Assembly: GCA_019414665.1 (NCBI GenBank)
Contig: DXLO01000063.1
Coordinates: 1 to 7,822 of the forward strand
Origin: Bacteroides sp.
GTDB taxonomy: Bacteria > Bacteroidota > Bacteroidia > Bacteroidales > Bacteroidaceae
Reading direction: 5' to 3'
Length of the DNA stretch: 7,822 nucleotides
A program made the position numbers and the translations under genes. Position 1 is the stretch's first letter; each line of letters starts with the position of its first letter. Of this stretch, positions 1-7,206 are shown one piece after another. The notes beneath the pieces were generated by a model. The model saw only the letters and a program-made list of their open reading frames with translations. It had not been told where the DNA came from and did not search any database.

Positions 1-1
1 T

Positions 2-832
2 AATATATTAGCCCAAATAGAGGTCGATATTTCGGAAATCGACCTCTACGGCTATAATATTATTGATGTTTCTCTTTCAATAGTACATAGGCTGCAAACA
101 GCTCTCAATGATTTGAGGATGAAAATACAAACCTATATATTTCCAACCAAAGAGGACGAAATTTTATTTTTCAAAACTCAGAAACCGGAAATACTCGGTC
201 GGTTGCTATTCTTCTATAAGATATACAAGATTGAAACACAATGTCCTAATGGTAGCGATGAAGTGATTAGGAATTATATCAATCGGGAACTGGATAATCT
301 GACCTATTTCTTCAATCGCAATTTGGACTTTTATCAATACTACCGTTCACATTCCACTGTGTATGATGAATATTATTTTGTTCGTGGAAAAGCGGATTTA
401 CGATTATGTACCGATAGCGCACAATTCGATAAAGACCCAAATTTCTCAACAGGATATGATTATAAGGTGGCTAAAATCATAGCCAATGAAATGCTGCGCA
501 TCTATCTGAATAAACGATTGGTGAAACTGGGAACTAATAATCAGATAGAAGATAATCTACAAAGATGCTTCAAATACCCGTTCCGTTTCACAGGCAAAAA
601 GTCATATCTTATCGAACTGGGATATTCTCTTGTATCTTCGGGCGACATAAACAATGGCAACGTGGAAATAAAAGAAATGATGAATTTCCTTAGCACGATA
701 TTCCACATTGATTTAGGGGATTATTACGCTTCATATATAGCCATGAAAGAGAGAAAAGACCGGACGGCATATCTTCATCATCTGATAGATAATCTTGTTA
801 AGCGGATGAATGAGGATGATATGGAGTGTTAG
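2..832 (+). CDS. rteC-like: RteC-family excision/transfer regulator, 5' end cut by window
   Basis: In CTnDOT, RteC is the DNA-binding protein that activates the excision operon under RteB control; this gene is a family member. The frame is open from base 2 through a TTG at 113, so the gene starts before the window and at least 276 residues are visible. The visible N-terminal part reads LAQIEVDISEIDLYGYN, then a helix ending LQTALNDL. The family-like core follows: FPTKEDEILFFK, ETQCPNGSDEV, FVRGKADLRLC and FSTGYDYKVAKIIANEMLRIYL. The last about 80 residues (FTGKKSYLIELGYSL onward) are in the region where the family carries its winged-helix DNA-binding part. As I recall, rteC lies downstream of rteB in CTnDOT; here it lies upstream of the operon promoter and could be a paralogue. 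The family call comes from recalled motifs, not a search. Confidence 0.85.
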   Translation, partial: NILAQIEVDISEIDLYGYNIIDVSLSIVHRLQTALNDLRMKIQTYIFPTKEDEILFFKTQKPEILGRLLFFYKIYKIETQCPNGSDEVIRNYINRELDNLTYFFNRNLDFYQYYRSHSTVYDEYYFVRGKADLRLCTDSAQFDKDPNFSTGYDYKVAKIIANEMLRIYLNKRLVKLGTNNQIEDNLQRCFKYPFRFTGKKSYLIELGYSLVSSGDINNGNVEIKEMMNFLSTIFHIDLGDYYASYIAMKERKDRTAYLHHLIDNLVKRMNEDDMEC

Positions 833-879
833 CAAGAATTTAATTGATAATCCGATAATATAAGTTCAGGGAAAAACGC

Positions 880-887
880 TATCTTTG
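880..887 (+). promoter_or_regulatory. Bacteroidales-type promoter (-7 box TATCTTTG) for the MATE-vat-rteA-rteB operon
   Basis: TATCTTTG matches the TAnnTTTG -7 consensus of the Bacteroidales primary sigma factor and is followed by CAG. No good TTTG -33 box lies 19-21 bases upstream (bases 856-862 are only A and T), so the promoter may be weak or need help. The predicted transcript start is about 892-895. It is the only convincing promoter between the RteC-like gene and the operon. Confidence 0.6.
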
Positions 888-923
888 CAGAACTAACAGA
901 AAAATAAATAGTTGTTCAACAAT

Positions 924-947
924 ATGAAATGGCAGTTGTGCATATAG
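924..947 (+). CDS. Possible 7-residue leader peptide MKWQLCI
   Basis: ATG AAA TGG CAG TTG TGC ATA TAG begins 4 bases after the first arm of the start-hiding hairpin (912-919). A ribosome starting or paused here would cover that arm. Short leader peptides are the sensing part of antibiotic-induced translational attenuators, and the CTnDOT tetQ leader uses a 3-residue one. It overlaps the frame at 929-964 in another phase; the sequence alone does not show which is translated. Confidence 0.35.
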   Translation: MKWQLCI

Positions 948-964
948 CTACGCTCAACGAATAG
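929..964 (+). CDS. Possible 11-residue leader peptide MAVVHIATLNE
   Basis: An ATG at 929 opens an 11-codon frame ending with TAG at 962-964. It spans the hairpins 935-958 and 947-965 and ends at the first arm of the next one (959-965), so ribosome position would decide which hairpins form. The AVV followed by a polar residue recalls the stalling motif IAVV-E of the ErmA leader peptide. This is a similarity of a few residues only and could be chance. Confidence 0.35.
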   Translation: MAVVHIATLNE

Positions 965-1112
965 CACTTCCAATTATTGCTATTCAGCAATAGACAGGCT
1001 TATGTTTTAAGTTTGCCTGTTATTGTTTTGTCATTATCCCTTATTATAAATCTATAAGATTGTCGTGCTGCTTAAAGCGGCAGGATGTATTGTATCATAT
1101 TGGTTTGAACAA

Positions 1113-2402
1113 ATGAATTATACCTATAAGAAAATCTGGCTCATCGCTTTTCCTGTAATGATGAGCATCCTTATCGAACAACTGATAAATATTACCGATG
1201 CTTTGTTTTTAGGGCATGTGGGTGATGTGGAATTGGGCGCATCTGCCCTTGCCGGAATATGGTTCTTGGCAATTTATATGCTCGGCTTCGGATTCAGCTT
1301 GGGGTTGCAAGTAATAATTGCCCGCCGAAACGGAGAACAGTGGTATGCAGAAACGGGAAAAACGTTCTTTCAGGGATTGTTTTTCTTGCTGATACTGGCG
1401 GTACTCCTCTGTATGCTATCCAAGATATTTTCTCCCGTTCTGTTGAAACATCTGATAACTTCGGATGATGTCTATAATGCGGTTATCCGCTATTTGGATT
1501 GGCGTATTTGGGGATTGTTGTTCTCTTTCCCGTTCCTTGCCTTACGCTCGTTTTTGGTAGGCATTACACAGACAAAAGCTCTGAACATGGCAGCTTTCAC
1601 TGCCGTACTGGTAAACATTCCGCTGAACTGGCTCCTGATTTTCGGCTTCGATATGGGTATATCGGGAGCGGCTATCGCTTCTTCATCTGCCGAAATGTGT
1701 TCGCTGGCTGTATTGGCTGCATATATGTTTCGGCACATTGATAAAAAAGCGTATGGCTTATACTGGCGTATTGATATAACGGTATTGAAAGAGGTGTTTT
1801 CTATCTCTGTATGGAGTATGCTCCAGTTCTTTACAAGTGTAGCCATTTGGTTTCTGTTCTTCGTGGCTATCGAACGCTTGGGAGAAACGGAGTTGGCTGT
1901 ATCGAACATTGTAAGAAGTGTTTCCGCACTGTTTTCCGTTATCGTCAATGCATTGGCAGGTGTCACCGGTTCTTTGGTGAGTAACCTGATTGGAGCAGGT
2001 GAAAAGAAACAAGTTTTTCCGCTTTGCCATAAAATTATCCGTTTAGGATATGCGACAGGCATTCCACTGATTACTTTTGCGTTGTTCTTTCACCAGCACA
2101 TTATAGGGGCTTATACGGAAAATCCCGCTATCGTACAGCTTGCATGGCCGCCTTTTCTTGTTATGCTATTGAATTACTTCTTTGCACTACCCGGTTACGT
2201 CTATCTGAATGCTACAACAGGAACGGGAGCGACACGGACGGTATTCATTTTTCAGGTGATAACTACTATTGCTTATCTGTTCTGCTTATGGGGATTAGGT
2301 TATTGTAATGTCACGTTAGCGGCATATTGGGCAGTGGAATACTTATATGTGATACTGCTTGGTACACAATCCGTCATTTATCTTAAATATAAACAATACT
2401 AA
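1113..2402 (+). CDS. MATE-family multidrug efflux transporter
   Basis: Inner-membrane cation-coupled antiporter of the MATE (NorM/DinF) family, which exports drugs or other organic compounds. From ATG 1113 it has 429 residues, within the usual range, with about twelve hydrophobic helices. Family marks include the N-terminal FPVMMSILIEQLINITDALF and FLGHVGDVELGASALAG, the FGFSLGLQVIIARRNG stretch at the end of the first pair of helices, and VLVNIPLNWLLIFGFDMGISGAAIAS mid-protein, here split as LVNIPLNWLLIFG and MGISGAAIAS. A GTG at 1065 would add 16 residues (ending SYWFEQ), but that stretch is leader sequence, and MNYTYKKIWLIAFPVM is a normal MATE start next to the start-hiding hairpin, so ATG is preferred. 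It is the first gene of the operon, 12 bases before the acetyltransferase, in the tetQ position. Substrate unknown; a drug shared with the acetyltransferase is an inference. Confidence 0.88.
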   Translation: MNYTYKKIWLIAFPVMMSILIEQLINITDALFLGHVGDVELGASALAGIWFLAIYMLGFGFSLGLQVIIARRNGEQWYAETGKTFFQGLFFLLILAVLLCMLSKIFSPVLLKHLITSDDVYNAVIRYLDWRIWGLLFSFPFLALRSFLVGITQTKALNMAAFTAVLVNIPLNWLLIFGFDMGISGAAIASSSAEMCSLAVLAAYMFRHIDKKAYGLYWRIDITVLKEVFSISVWSMLQFFTSVAIWFLFFVAIERLGETELAVSNIVRSVSALFSVIVNALAGVTGSLVSNLIGAGEKKQVFPLCHKIIRLGYATGIPLITFALFFHQHIIGAYTENPAIVQLAWPPFLVMLLNYFFALPGYVYLNATTGTGATRTVFIFQVITTIAYLFCLWGLGYCNVTLAAYWAVEYLYVILLGTQSVIYLKYKQY

Positions 2403-2414
2403 GAACTGAAATTT

Positions 2415-3041
2415 ATGATGAACAAGATATATCCCCGTAAAGGTGACACGCAAACCGTTTATTTGAATGCTGTCGTAAAAGACCCGTCTATCGAAATAGG
2501 CGACTATACCATTTACAATGATTTTGTTTCAGACCCGTGTCTGTTTGAGCAAAATAACGTATTGTATCATTATCCCATTAACCATGAACGGCTGATAATT
2601 GGAAAGTTCTGTTCTATTGCTTGCGGCGTAAAATTTCTGTTCAACTGTGCCAACCATACCCTAAAATCTTTATCCACTTACACATTTCCGCTGTTTTATG
2701 AAGATTGGGAATTGGATAAGGCAAATGTGGCTTCCGCTTGGGACAACAAAGGCGACATCGTAATAGGCAATGACGTATGGATAGGCTATGAAGCCGTTAT
2801 TATGGCTGGTGTCCATATCGGTGACGGGGCTATTGTTGGTACAAGGGCGGTTGTGACGAAAGATGTGCCGCCCTATACCATTGTGGGTGGTGTCCCTGCC
2901 AAAGAGATACGAAAGCGGTTCAGTCCTGATATAATAGAACAGATGCAGGCTTTGAAATGGTGGGATTGGTCGGTAGATAAGATACGGGAGTTTTTGCCTT
3001 ATCTGAAAGATGGACGTTGGGATAAATTACAGGCAGTATGA
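2415..3041 (+). CDS. Vat/CatB-type xenobiotic (streptogramin A or chloramphenicol) O-acetyltransferase
   Basis: Cytoplasmic acetyl-CoA-dependent acetyltransferase of the left-handed beta-helix (hexapeptide repeat) XAT group. It has 208 residues, a normal length. Visible marks: IEIGDYTIY (27-34), LIIGKFCSIACGVKF (60-74), the catalytic-loop NCANH with His81 as the expected general base, then hexapeptide turns IVIGNDVWIG, VIMAGVHIGDGAIVG and VVTKDVPPYTIVGGVPA (up to about 162). The C-terminal RFSPDIIEQ and KWWDW are typical of Vat and CatB. The N-C-A-N-H form and LYHY are closer to Vat (streptogramin A) than to CatB, but substrate cannot be decided by eye. ATG codons at 2415 and 2418 are both possible starts. 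The stop overlaps the rteA start by four bases (ATGA), implying translational coupling. Confidence 0.85.
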   Translation: MMNKIYPRKGDTQTVYLNAVVKDPSIEIGDYTIYNDFVSDPCLFEQNNVLYHYPINHERLIIGKFCSIACGVKFLFNCANHTLKSLSTYTFPLFYEDWELDKANVASAWDNKGDIVIGNDVWIGYEAVIMAGVHIGDGAIVGTRAVVTKDVPPYTIVGGVPAKEIRKRFSPDIIEQMQALKWWDWSVDKIREFLPYLKDGRWDKLQAV

Positions 3042-5347
3042 AATCTATTAAGAATCTAATTTCACTCGGCTATTTGCTGATGGCATTATTGGTTATCGGC
3101 ATAATGTATATTTGGTATAAAGAATGGTGCGATTTAGAGAAATTGGAAGTTCAGAATCGTCATATAGATACTTTTCGCCAAGAATCGCACGAAATATTTG
3201 TTCTTCTTATTGAACTTTCTTTATCAGGCGAGACAGTATTGGAGTGGGAATATGCAGATTTGGAACATTACCATTATCAACGCATGGCAATGGACAGTAT
3301 GCTATGCCGTTTCAAAACGATTTATCCGACAGAGCGCATAGACAGTGTACGCTATCTTCTCGAAGATAAGGAACGACAAATGCATCAAATCGTGCAGGTA
3401 CTTGAACAGCAACAAGCCATCAATGATAAGATCACTCGTCAAGTACCCGTAATCGTACAGAAAAGTGTGCAGGAACAACCGCAAAAACCGAAGCGGAAAA
3501 GATTTCTCGGCATATTCGGCAAGAAAGAAAAGCCAAAGCCAACCGTGACCACAACAATGCTCCGTTCCCTCGACCGGGACATGATAGCCAAGCAACGGGC
3601 GCAAAGCCGCCGTCTGTCGGAACACACCGACAACCTTGTGGCACGAAACGCGAAACTTAACCGGCAACTGCACGGATTTATACGCCAGATGGATAAAAAG
3701 GTGCAAGCCGATCTGCAAAAACGGGAAGCCGAGATAACCGCCATGAGGGAACAGTCGTTTATGCAGATAGGTAGCCTGACAGGATTCGTCTTCCTTCTGC
3801 TGGTAATATCATATATCATCATACACCGTAATGCCAACCGAATCAAACGGTACAAACAGAAAACGACTGATTTAATAGGACAGTTGCAACAGTCGGTAGA
3901 GCAAAACGAGGCTCTGATAGCCTCCCGCAAGAAAGCCGTGCATACTATCACGCATGAACTGCGCACGCCGCTGACAGCGATAACGGGTTATGCCGGACTG
4001 GTGGAAAAAGAGAATGACATAGAACGAATCGGGCGTTATATTTGTAACATCCGGCAATCTTCTGACCGTATGCGCGAAATGCTCAACACCTTGCTGAGTT
4101 TCTTCCGTCTGGACAACGGCAAGGAGCAGCCGAACATTTCTCCTTGCCGGATTTCGGCAATCACGCACATTCTTGAAACGGAGTTTACGCCCATCGCCAT
4201 GAACAAGGGGCTGGCTCTGACCATAACCAATCAAACGGATACAGTTGTCTTGACCGATAAGGAACGTATCCTGCAAATAGGCAACAACCTGCTATCGAAC
4301 GCCATCAAGTTCACGGAAAACGGCGGAGTCTCTCTGACAATGGATTACAATAACGGTGCTCTGAAACTCATTGTCGAAGATACGGGTACAGGCATGACCG
4401 ATGAGGAACAGCAACGGGTGTTCGGCGCGTTTGAACGTCTGTCAAACGCCACCGCAAAAGACGGCTTCGGTCTGGGACTTTCCATCGTACAGCGTATTGT
4501 GACAATGCTCGGCGGTACAATCCGGCTGAAAAGCGAAAAAGGCAAGGGAAGTCACATCAAAGTGGAAATACCCATGCAGACAGCCGAAGAACTGCCGGAA
4601 CAGATAAATCAAATACGGATTCATCATAACCATACATTCCACGATGTGATAGCCATTGACAATGACGAGGTATTACTCCTTATGCTGAAAGAAATGTATG
4701 CCCAAGAAGGAGTACACTGTGACATCTGCACCGATGTAGCGGAGCTGATGGAATTGATACGGAAAAAGGAATACGTCCTGTTGCTTACTGACCTGAATAT
4801 GCCGGATATAAACGGCTTCGAGTTGTTGGAACTGCTGCGCACCTCCAATGTGGGCAATTCAAAGACTATCCCGGTAGTCGTGACCACCGCTTCGGGCAGT
4901 TGCAGCAAGGAGGAACTTATGGAACGTGGTTTCTCCGGTTGCCTGCTCAAACCGTTCTCCATATCGGAACTGATGGAGGTTTCAGACAAATGCGCCATGA
5001 AAGGCAACCGGAATGAAAAGCCGGATTTCACCTCCCTGCTGTCCTACGGCAATGAAGCCGTCATGCTGGAGAAACTGATAACGGAAACCGAAAAGGAAAT
5101 GCAGGCGGTCAGGGATGCGGAGCAACGGAAAGACCTTCAGGAACTGAACGCCCTGACACATCACCTGCGAAGTTCATGGGAGATACTCCGTGCAGACCAA
5201 CCGTTAAGGGAACTATACAAATTGCTTCATAGCAAAGGTACATCAAATAACGAGGCTATCCATAATGCTGTAAAAGCTGTGCTGGATAAGGGTTCGGAAA
5301 TCATCCGGCTGGCAAAAGAAGAAAGGAGAAAATACGAAAATGGATAA
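3038..5347 (+). CDS. rteA: RteA-like hybrid sensor histidine kinase (HK-receiver-HPt)
   Basis: Membrane sensor kinase of the CTnDOT RteA type, 769 residues. Order: membrane helix 7-27; periplasmic domain 28-243 with a lysine/arginine-rich patch (151-168) and a likely coiled coil (about 175-240); membrane helix 245-263; HisKA with H-box THELRTP, His306; ATPase domain with N-box around Asn417/Asn421, G1 DTGTG (448-452) and G2 GFGLG (476-480); receiver domain with acidic pair Asp541/Asp543, phospho-acceptor Asp585 (LLTDLNMPD) and Lys638 (LLKPF); and a C-terminal HPt domain with THHLRSS, His708 the likely phospho-site. All residues for a His-Asp-His relay to RteB are present. The start overlaps vat by four bases and the end overlaps rteB by eight. 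The first about 130 codons are visibly more AT-rich than the rest. The name rests on context and architecture. Confidence 0.9.
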   Translation: MKSIKNLISLGYLLMALLVIGIMYIWYKEWCDLEKLEVQNRHIDTFRQESHEIFVLLIELSLSGETVLEWEYADLEHYHYQRMAMDSMLCRFKTIYPTERIDSVRYLLEDKERQMHQIVQVLEQQQAINDKITRQVPVIVQKSVQEQPQKPKRKRFLGIFGKKEKPKPTVTTTMLRSLDRDMIAKQRAQSRRLSEHTDNLVARNAKLNRQLHGFIRQMDKKVQADLQKREAEITAMREQSFMQIGSLTGFVFLLLVISYIIIHRNANRIKRYKQKTTDLIGQLQQSVEQNEALIASRKKAVHTITHELRTPLTAITGYAGLVEKENDIERIGRYICNIRQSSDRMREMLNTLLSFFRLDNGKEQPNISPCRISAITHILETEFTPIAMNKGLALTITNQTDTVVLTDKERILQIGNNLLSNAIKFTENGGVSLTMDYNNGALKLIVEDTGTGMTDEEQQRVFGAFERLSNATAKDGFGLGLSIVQRIVTMLGGTIRLKSEKGKGSHIKVEIPMQTAEELPEQINQIRIHHNHTFHDVIAIDNDEVLLLMLKEMYAQEGVHCDICTDVAELMELIRKKEYVLLLTDLNMPDINGFELLELLRTSNVGNSKTIPVVVTTASGSCSKEELMERGFSGCLLKPFSISELMEVSDKCAMKGNRNEKPDFTSLLSYGNEAVMLEKLITETEKEMQAVRDAEQRKDLQELNALTHHLRSSWEILRADQPLRELYKLLHSKGTSNNEAIHNAVKAVLDKGSEIIRLAKEERRKYENG

Positions 5348-6663
5348 TACAAAAATCATCGTGGTGGAGGACAACATCGTGTATTGCGAGTTTGTCTGCA
5401 ACCTGCTGGCACGCAAGGGATTCCGTACCGTGCAGGCTTTTCACCTCTCGACCGCGAAGAAATATCTGCAACAAGCCGCAGACGGGGACATCGTTGTTTC
5501 CGACCTGCGCCTGCCCGACGGCAACGGTATCGACCTGCTGCGCTGGATGCGCAAGGAGGGCAGGATGCAGCCGTTCATCATCATGACCGACTATGCCGAA
5601 GTGCATACGGCGGTTGAAAGCATGAAACTCGGTTCGCTGGACTACATACCCAAACAACTCGTGGAGGACAAACTCGTGCCTCTGCTCCGTACCATACTGA
5701 AAGAGCGGAATATCGGGCGAAGCCGTATGCCCCTGTTCTCGCGTGACGGCTCGGCGTTCCAAGCCATCATGAAGCGGATAAGGCTGGTAGCCCCCACCGA
5801 CATGAGCGTGCTGATATTCGGGGAGAACGGCACGGGCAAGGAGCATATCGCCCACTTGCTGCACGACAAGGGCAAGCGGGCAGGAAAGCCGTTTGTGTGC
5901 TGTGGACTGCGGTTCGCTCACCAAAGAACTTGCGCCGTCGGCTTTCTTCGGACACGTCAGAGGGGCGTTCACGGGTGCGGACAGCACCAAGAAAGGTTAT
6001 TTCCACGAGGCGGAAGGCGGTACGCTGTTCTTGGACGAGGTAGGCAACCTCGCACCGGAAACCCAGCAGATGCTTCTGCGAGCCATACAGGAACGGAGAT
6101 ACCGTCCGGTAGGTGACAAATCTGACCGTAGTTTCAATGTCCGCATCATCGCCGCCACCAACGAGGATCTGGAGAAGGCGGTCCATGAAAAGCGTTTCCG
6201 GCAGGACTTGTTGTACCGTTTGCATGACTTCAAGATAACCGTCCCGCCGTTGCGCGACTGTCAGGAGGACGTCATGCCGCTGGCAGAGTTCTTCCGTGAA
6301 ATTGCGAACCGGGAACTGGAGTGTGATGTCATCGGATTTGACGGAGAAGCCCGCAAGACATTGCTGACCCATGCGTGGCCGGGCAATGTACGCGAGCTTC
6401 GTCAGAAAATCATGGGCGCGGTGTTGCAGGCACAGACGGGTCTTGTCACGAAAGAGCATCTGGAACTTGCCGTGACGAGGGCGACCTCACCTGTCAGCTT
6501 CGCCCTGCGCAGCGATGCGGAAGACAAGGAGCGTGTCTTACGCGCGTTGAAGCAGGCGAACGGTAACCGCAAGGTTGCCGCCGAACTGCTCGGGATAGGA
6601 CGTACGACACTGTACAACAAACTGAAAGAATATGGATTGAAGTATAAATTTCAGCAACCATAG
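5340..6663 (+). pseudogene. rteB: RteB-like sigma-54-type response regulator, broken by a one-base frameshift
   Basis: RteB activates rteC in CTnDOT. The first frame (ATG 5340, AGGAG at 5324-5328) gives a receiver domain with Asp11, phospho-acceptor Asp55 (VVSDLRLPD) and Lys105, then Walker A GENGTGKE (161-168). After KPFV (codon 186, 5895-5897) the frame turns to nonsense and stops at 6114-6116, giving a 258-residue product. The other forward frame continues as AVDCGSLTKELAPSAFFGH, GAFTGA (208-213 when joined), Walker B GGTLFLDE (226-233), the WPGNVREL region (346-353) and a Fis-type helix-turn-helix (about 394-434) to the stop at 6661-6663. Removing one T at 5898 or 5896 restores KPFVAVDCGS or a near equivalent and a 440-residue protein. 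The product as read lacks core contact, hydrolysis and DNA-binding parts. A sequencing error is possible, but the site is GTGTG, not a homopolymer. Confidence 0.85.
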
Positions 6664-6867
6664 CCGGTAATTCGCTGAATTTGTATGATTTTGATTATCA
6701 GAATTTGGTTAATTCTCAAAATAATATTATCTTCGTATTGAGCTGTTTGAAATGATTGGGAATCATGCAAAATGATGAAGACAGGTGGTTTCTAAACCAT
6801 TACCTATATCTCTATTATTAGCTTGTAATTTATTGATATCAATCATACATTAGTTAGTGCAACAAAT
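6664..6867. other. AT-rich gene-free spacer with short inverted repeats
   Basis: No reading frame, promoter or terminator is convincing here. It contains AGAATT/AATTCT with a 5-base loop (6700-6716), TGGTTT CT AAACCA (6786-6799) flanked by AGGT (6783-6786) and ACCT (6802-6805), and the 12-base palindrome ATTGATATCAAT (6832-6843). The change from the GC-richer rteB to this AT-rich DNA is abrupt at the rteB stop. No poly-T-tailed hairpin follows rteB. Confidence 0.5.
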
Positions 6868-7107
6868 GTGAAACAGCAAAATGTAAACAAATATATTAAA
6901 TCCAATTTTTTCAGAATTCTCTTGTTTTTTGGAAGAGGAACAATGCAAGTGTCACAAGACGTTTTTCGTTTTGTCCCATTACAAAACTTTACAGATGAAT
7001 CTTATATTGATTGGAGCAAAAGTATTTCTGAGATAGATACACAACTCTATGCTAAATACAAACTATCAGATGAAGAGATTTCATTCATTGAATCAATGAC
7101 AAAATAA
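6868..7107 (+). pseudogene. C-terminal remnant resembling an Eco57I/TaqI-like restriction-modification protein
   Basis: The open stretch holds KYIKSNFFRILLFF, DVFRFVPLQNF, DWSKSISEIDTQLYAKY and LSDEEISFIESM. From memory, this ordered set is the usual C-terminal tail (about 75 residues) of adenine-specific methylase/restriction proteins of the Eco57I/TaqI-like kind, in which KYIKTKFFRFL and FVPLQDF close the specificity region. Nothing of the methylase core (NPPY and so on) lies upstream, where stops appear at once (TAA 6826-6828), so this is a remnant rather than a gene. An ATG at 6943 behind AGAGGAA could start a 54-residue peptide, but the family-like sequence begins before it. The assignment rests on motif memory; the alternative is an unrelated small protein. 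Confidence 0.55.
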
Positions 7108-7169
7108 TATAATATCATTTTATCAAGAATAAAGCTATGATAGAGAATGTCATAATGCTAAATAGAAAG

Positions 7170-7206
7170 ATTTACCCCTGCTCAGGTAACTGTAGCAGAG
7201 GCAAAT
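7170..7206. repeat. Imperfect inverted repeat with GTAA loop
   Basis: ATTT (7170-7173) pairs with AAAT (7203-7206), CC (7175-7176) with GG (7200-7201), CTGCT (7178-7182) with AGCAG (7194-7198), and CAG (7183-7185) with CTG (7190-7192), leaving a GTAA loop (7186-7189), two mismatches and one bulged T (7193). As RNA it would be a long stem capped by a GNRA-type tetraloop. No T-run follows, so it is not a typical terminator. It could be a structured RNA end, a protein-binding site or a mobile-element end; I cannot say which. Confidence 0.5.

Larger units (their letters stand above)
895..1112 (+). promoter_or_regulatory. Translational attenuator leader resembling that of tetQ
   Basis: This untranslated leader can fold in competing ways. 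TTGTTCAA (912-919) is the exact reverse complement of TTGAACAA (1105-1112), which directly precedes the ATG at 1113; pairing would hide the start site. Between them are: a stem 935-941/952-958; GCTACG (947-952) with CG (958-959) and TAGC (962-965); GAATAGC (959-965) with GCTATTC (979-985); TATTGCT (975-981) with AGCAATA (986-992); and ACAGGC (994-999) with GCCTGT (1015-1020). Neighbouring stems share bases, so they exclude one another. In CTnDOT tetQ, drug-stalled ribosomes on a short leader peptide break a long-range Hp1-Hp8 hairpin covering the tetQ ribosome binding site. The same arrangement is visible here; the function is inferred. Confidence 0.7.

Noticed and set aside
1008..1015. TAAGTTTG as a second promoter for the MATE gene
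   Set aside because: It matches TAnnTTTG, but there is no -33 box and it sits in the arm and loop of the ACAGGC/GCCTGT hairpin.
1113..2402. Tetracycline-specific efflux or ribosomal protection gene
   Set aside because: The protein has MATE helices and motifs; it lacks MFS Tet motifs and the GTPase motifs of TetQ.
5892..5902. Programmed ribosomal frameshift in rteB
   Set aside because: No slippery heptamer such as A-AAA-AAG, no internal Shine-Dalgarno site at the right distance, and RteB-type regulators are normally made from one frame.
5301..5990. Long - strand frame of 229 codons opposite rteB
   Set aside because: It lies fully opposite well-conserved rteA/rteB coding sequence, shows no protein family features, and is a by-product of GC-rich codon use.
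5893..6663. Second half of rteB as a separate gene starting at TTG 5893
   Set aside because: The frame begins inside the conserved AAA+ core (just after Walker A), with no ribosome site; it is the rest of the same gene.
7170..7206. Integron attC site
   Set aside because: The palindrome has mismatches and a bulge, but no GTTRRRY/RYYYAAC core sites at its ends.
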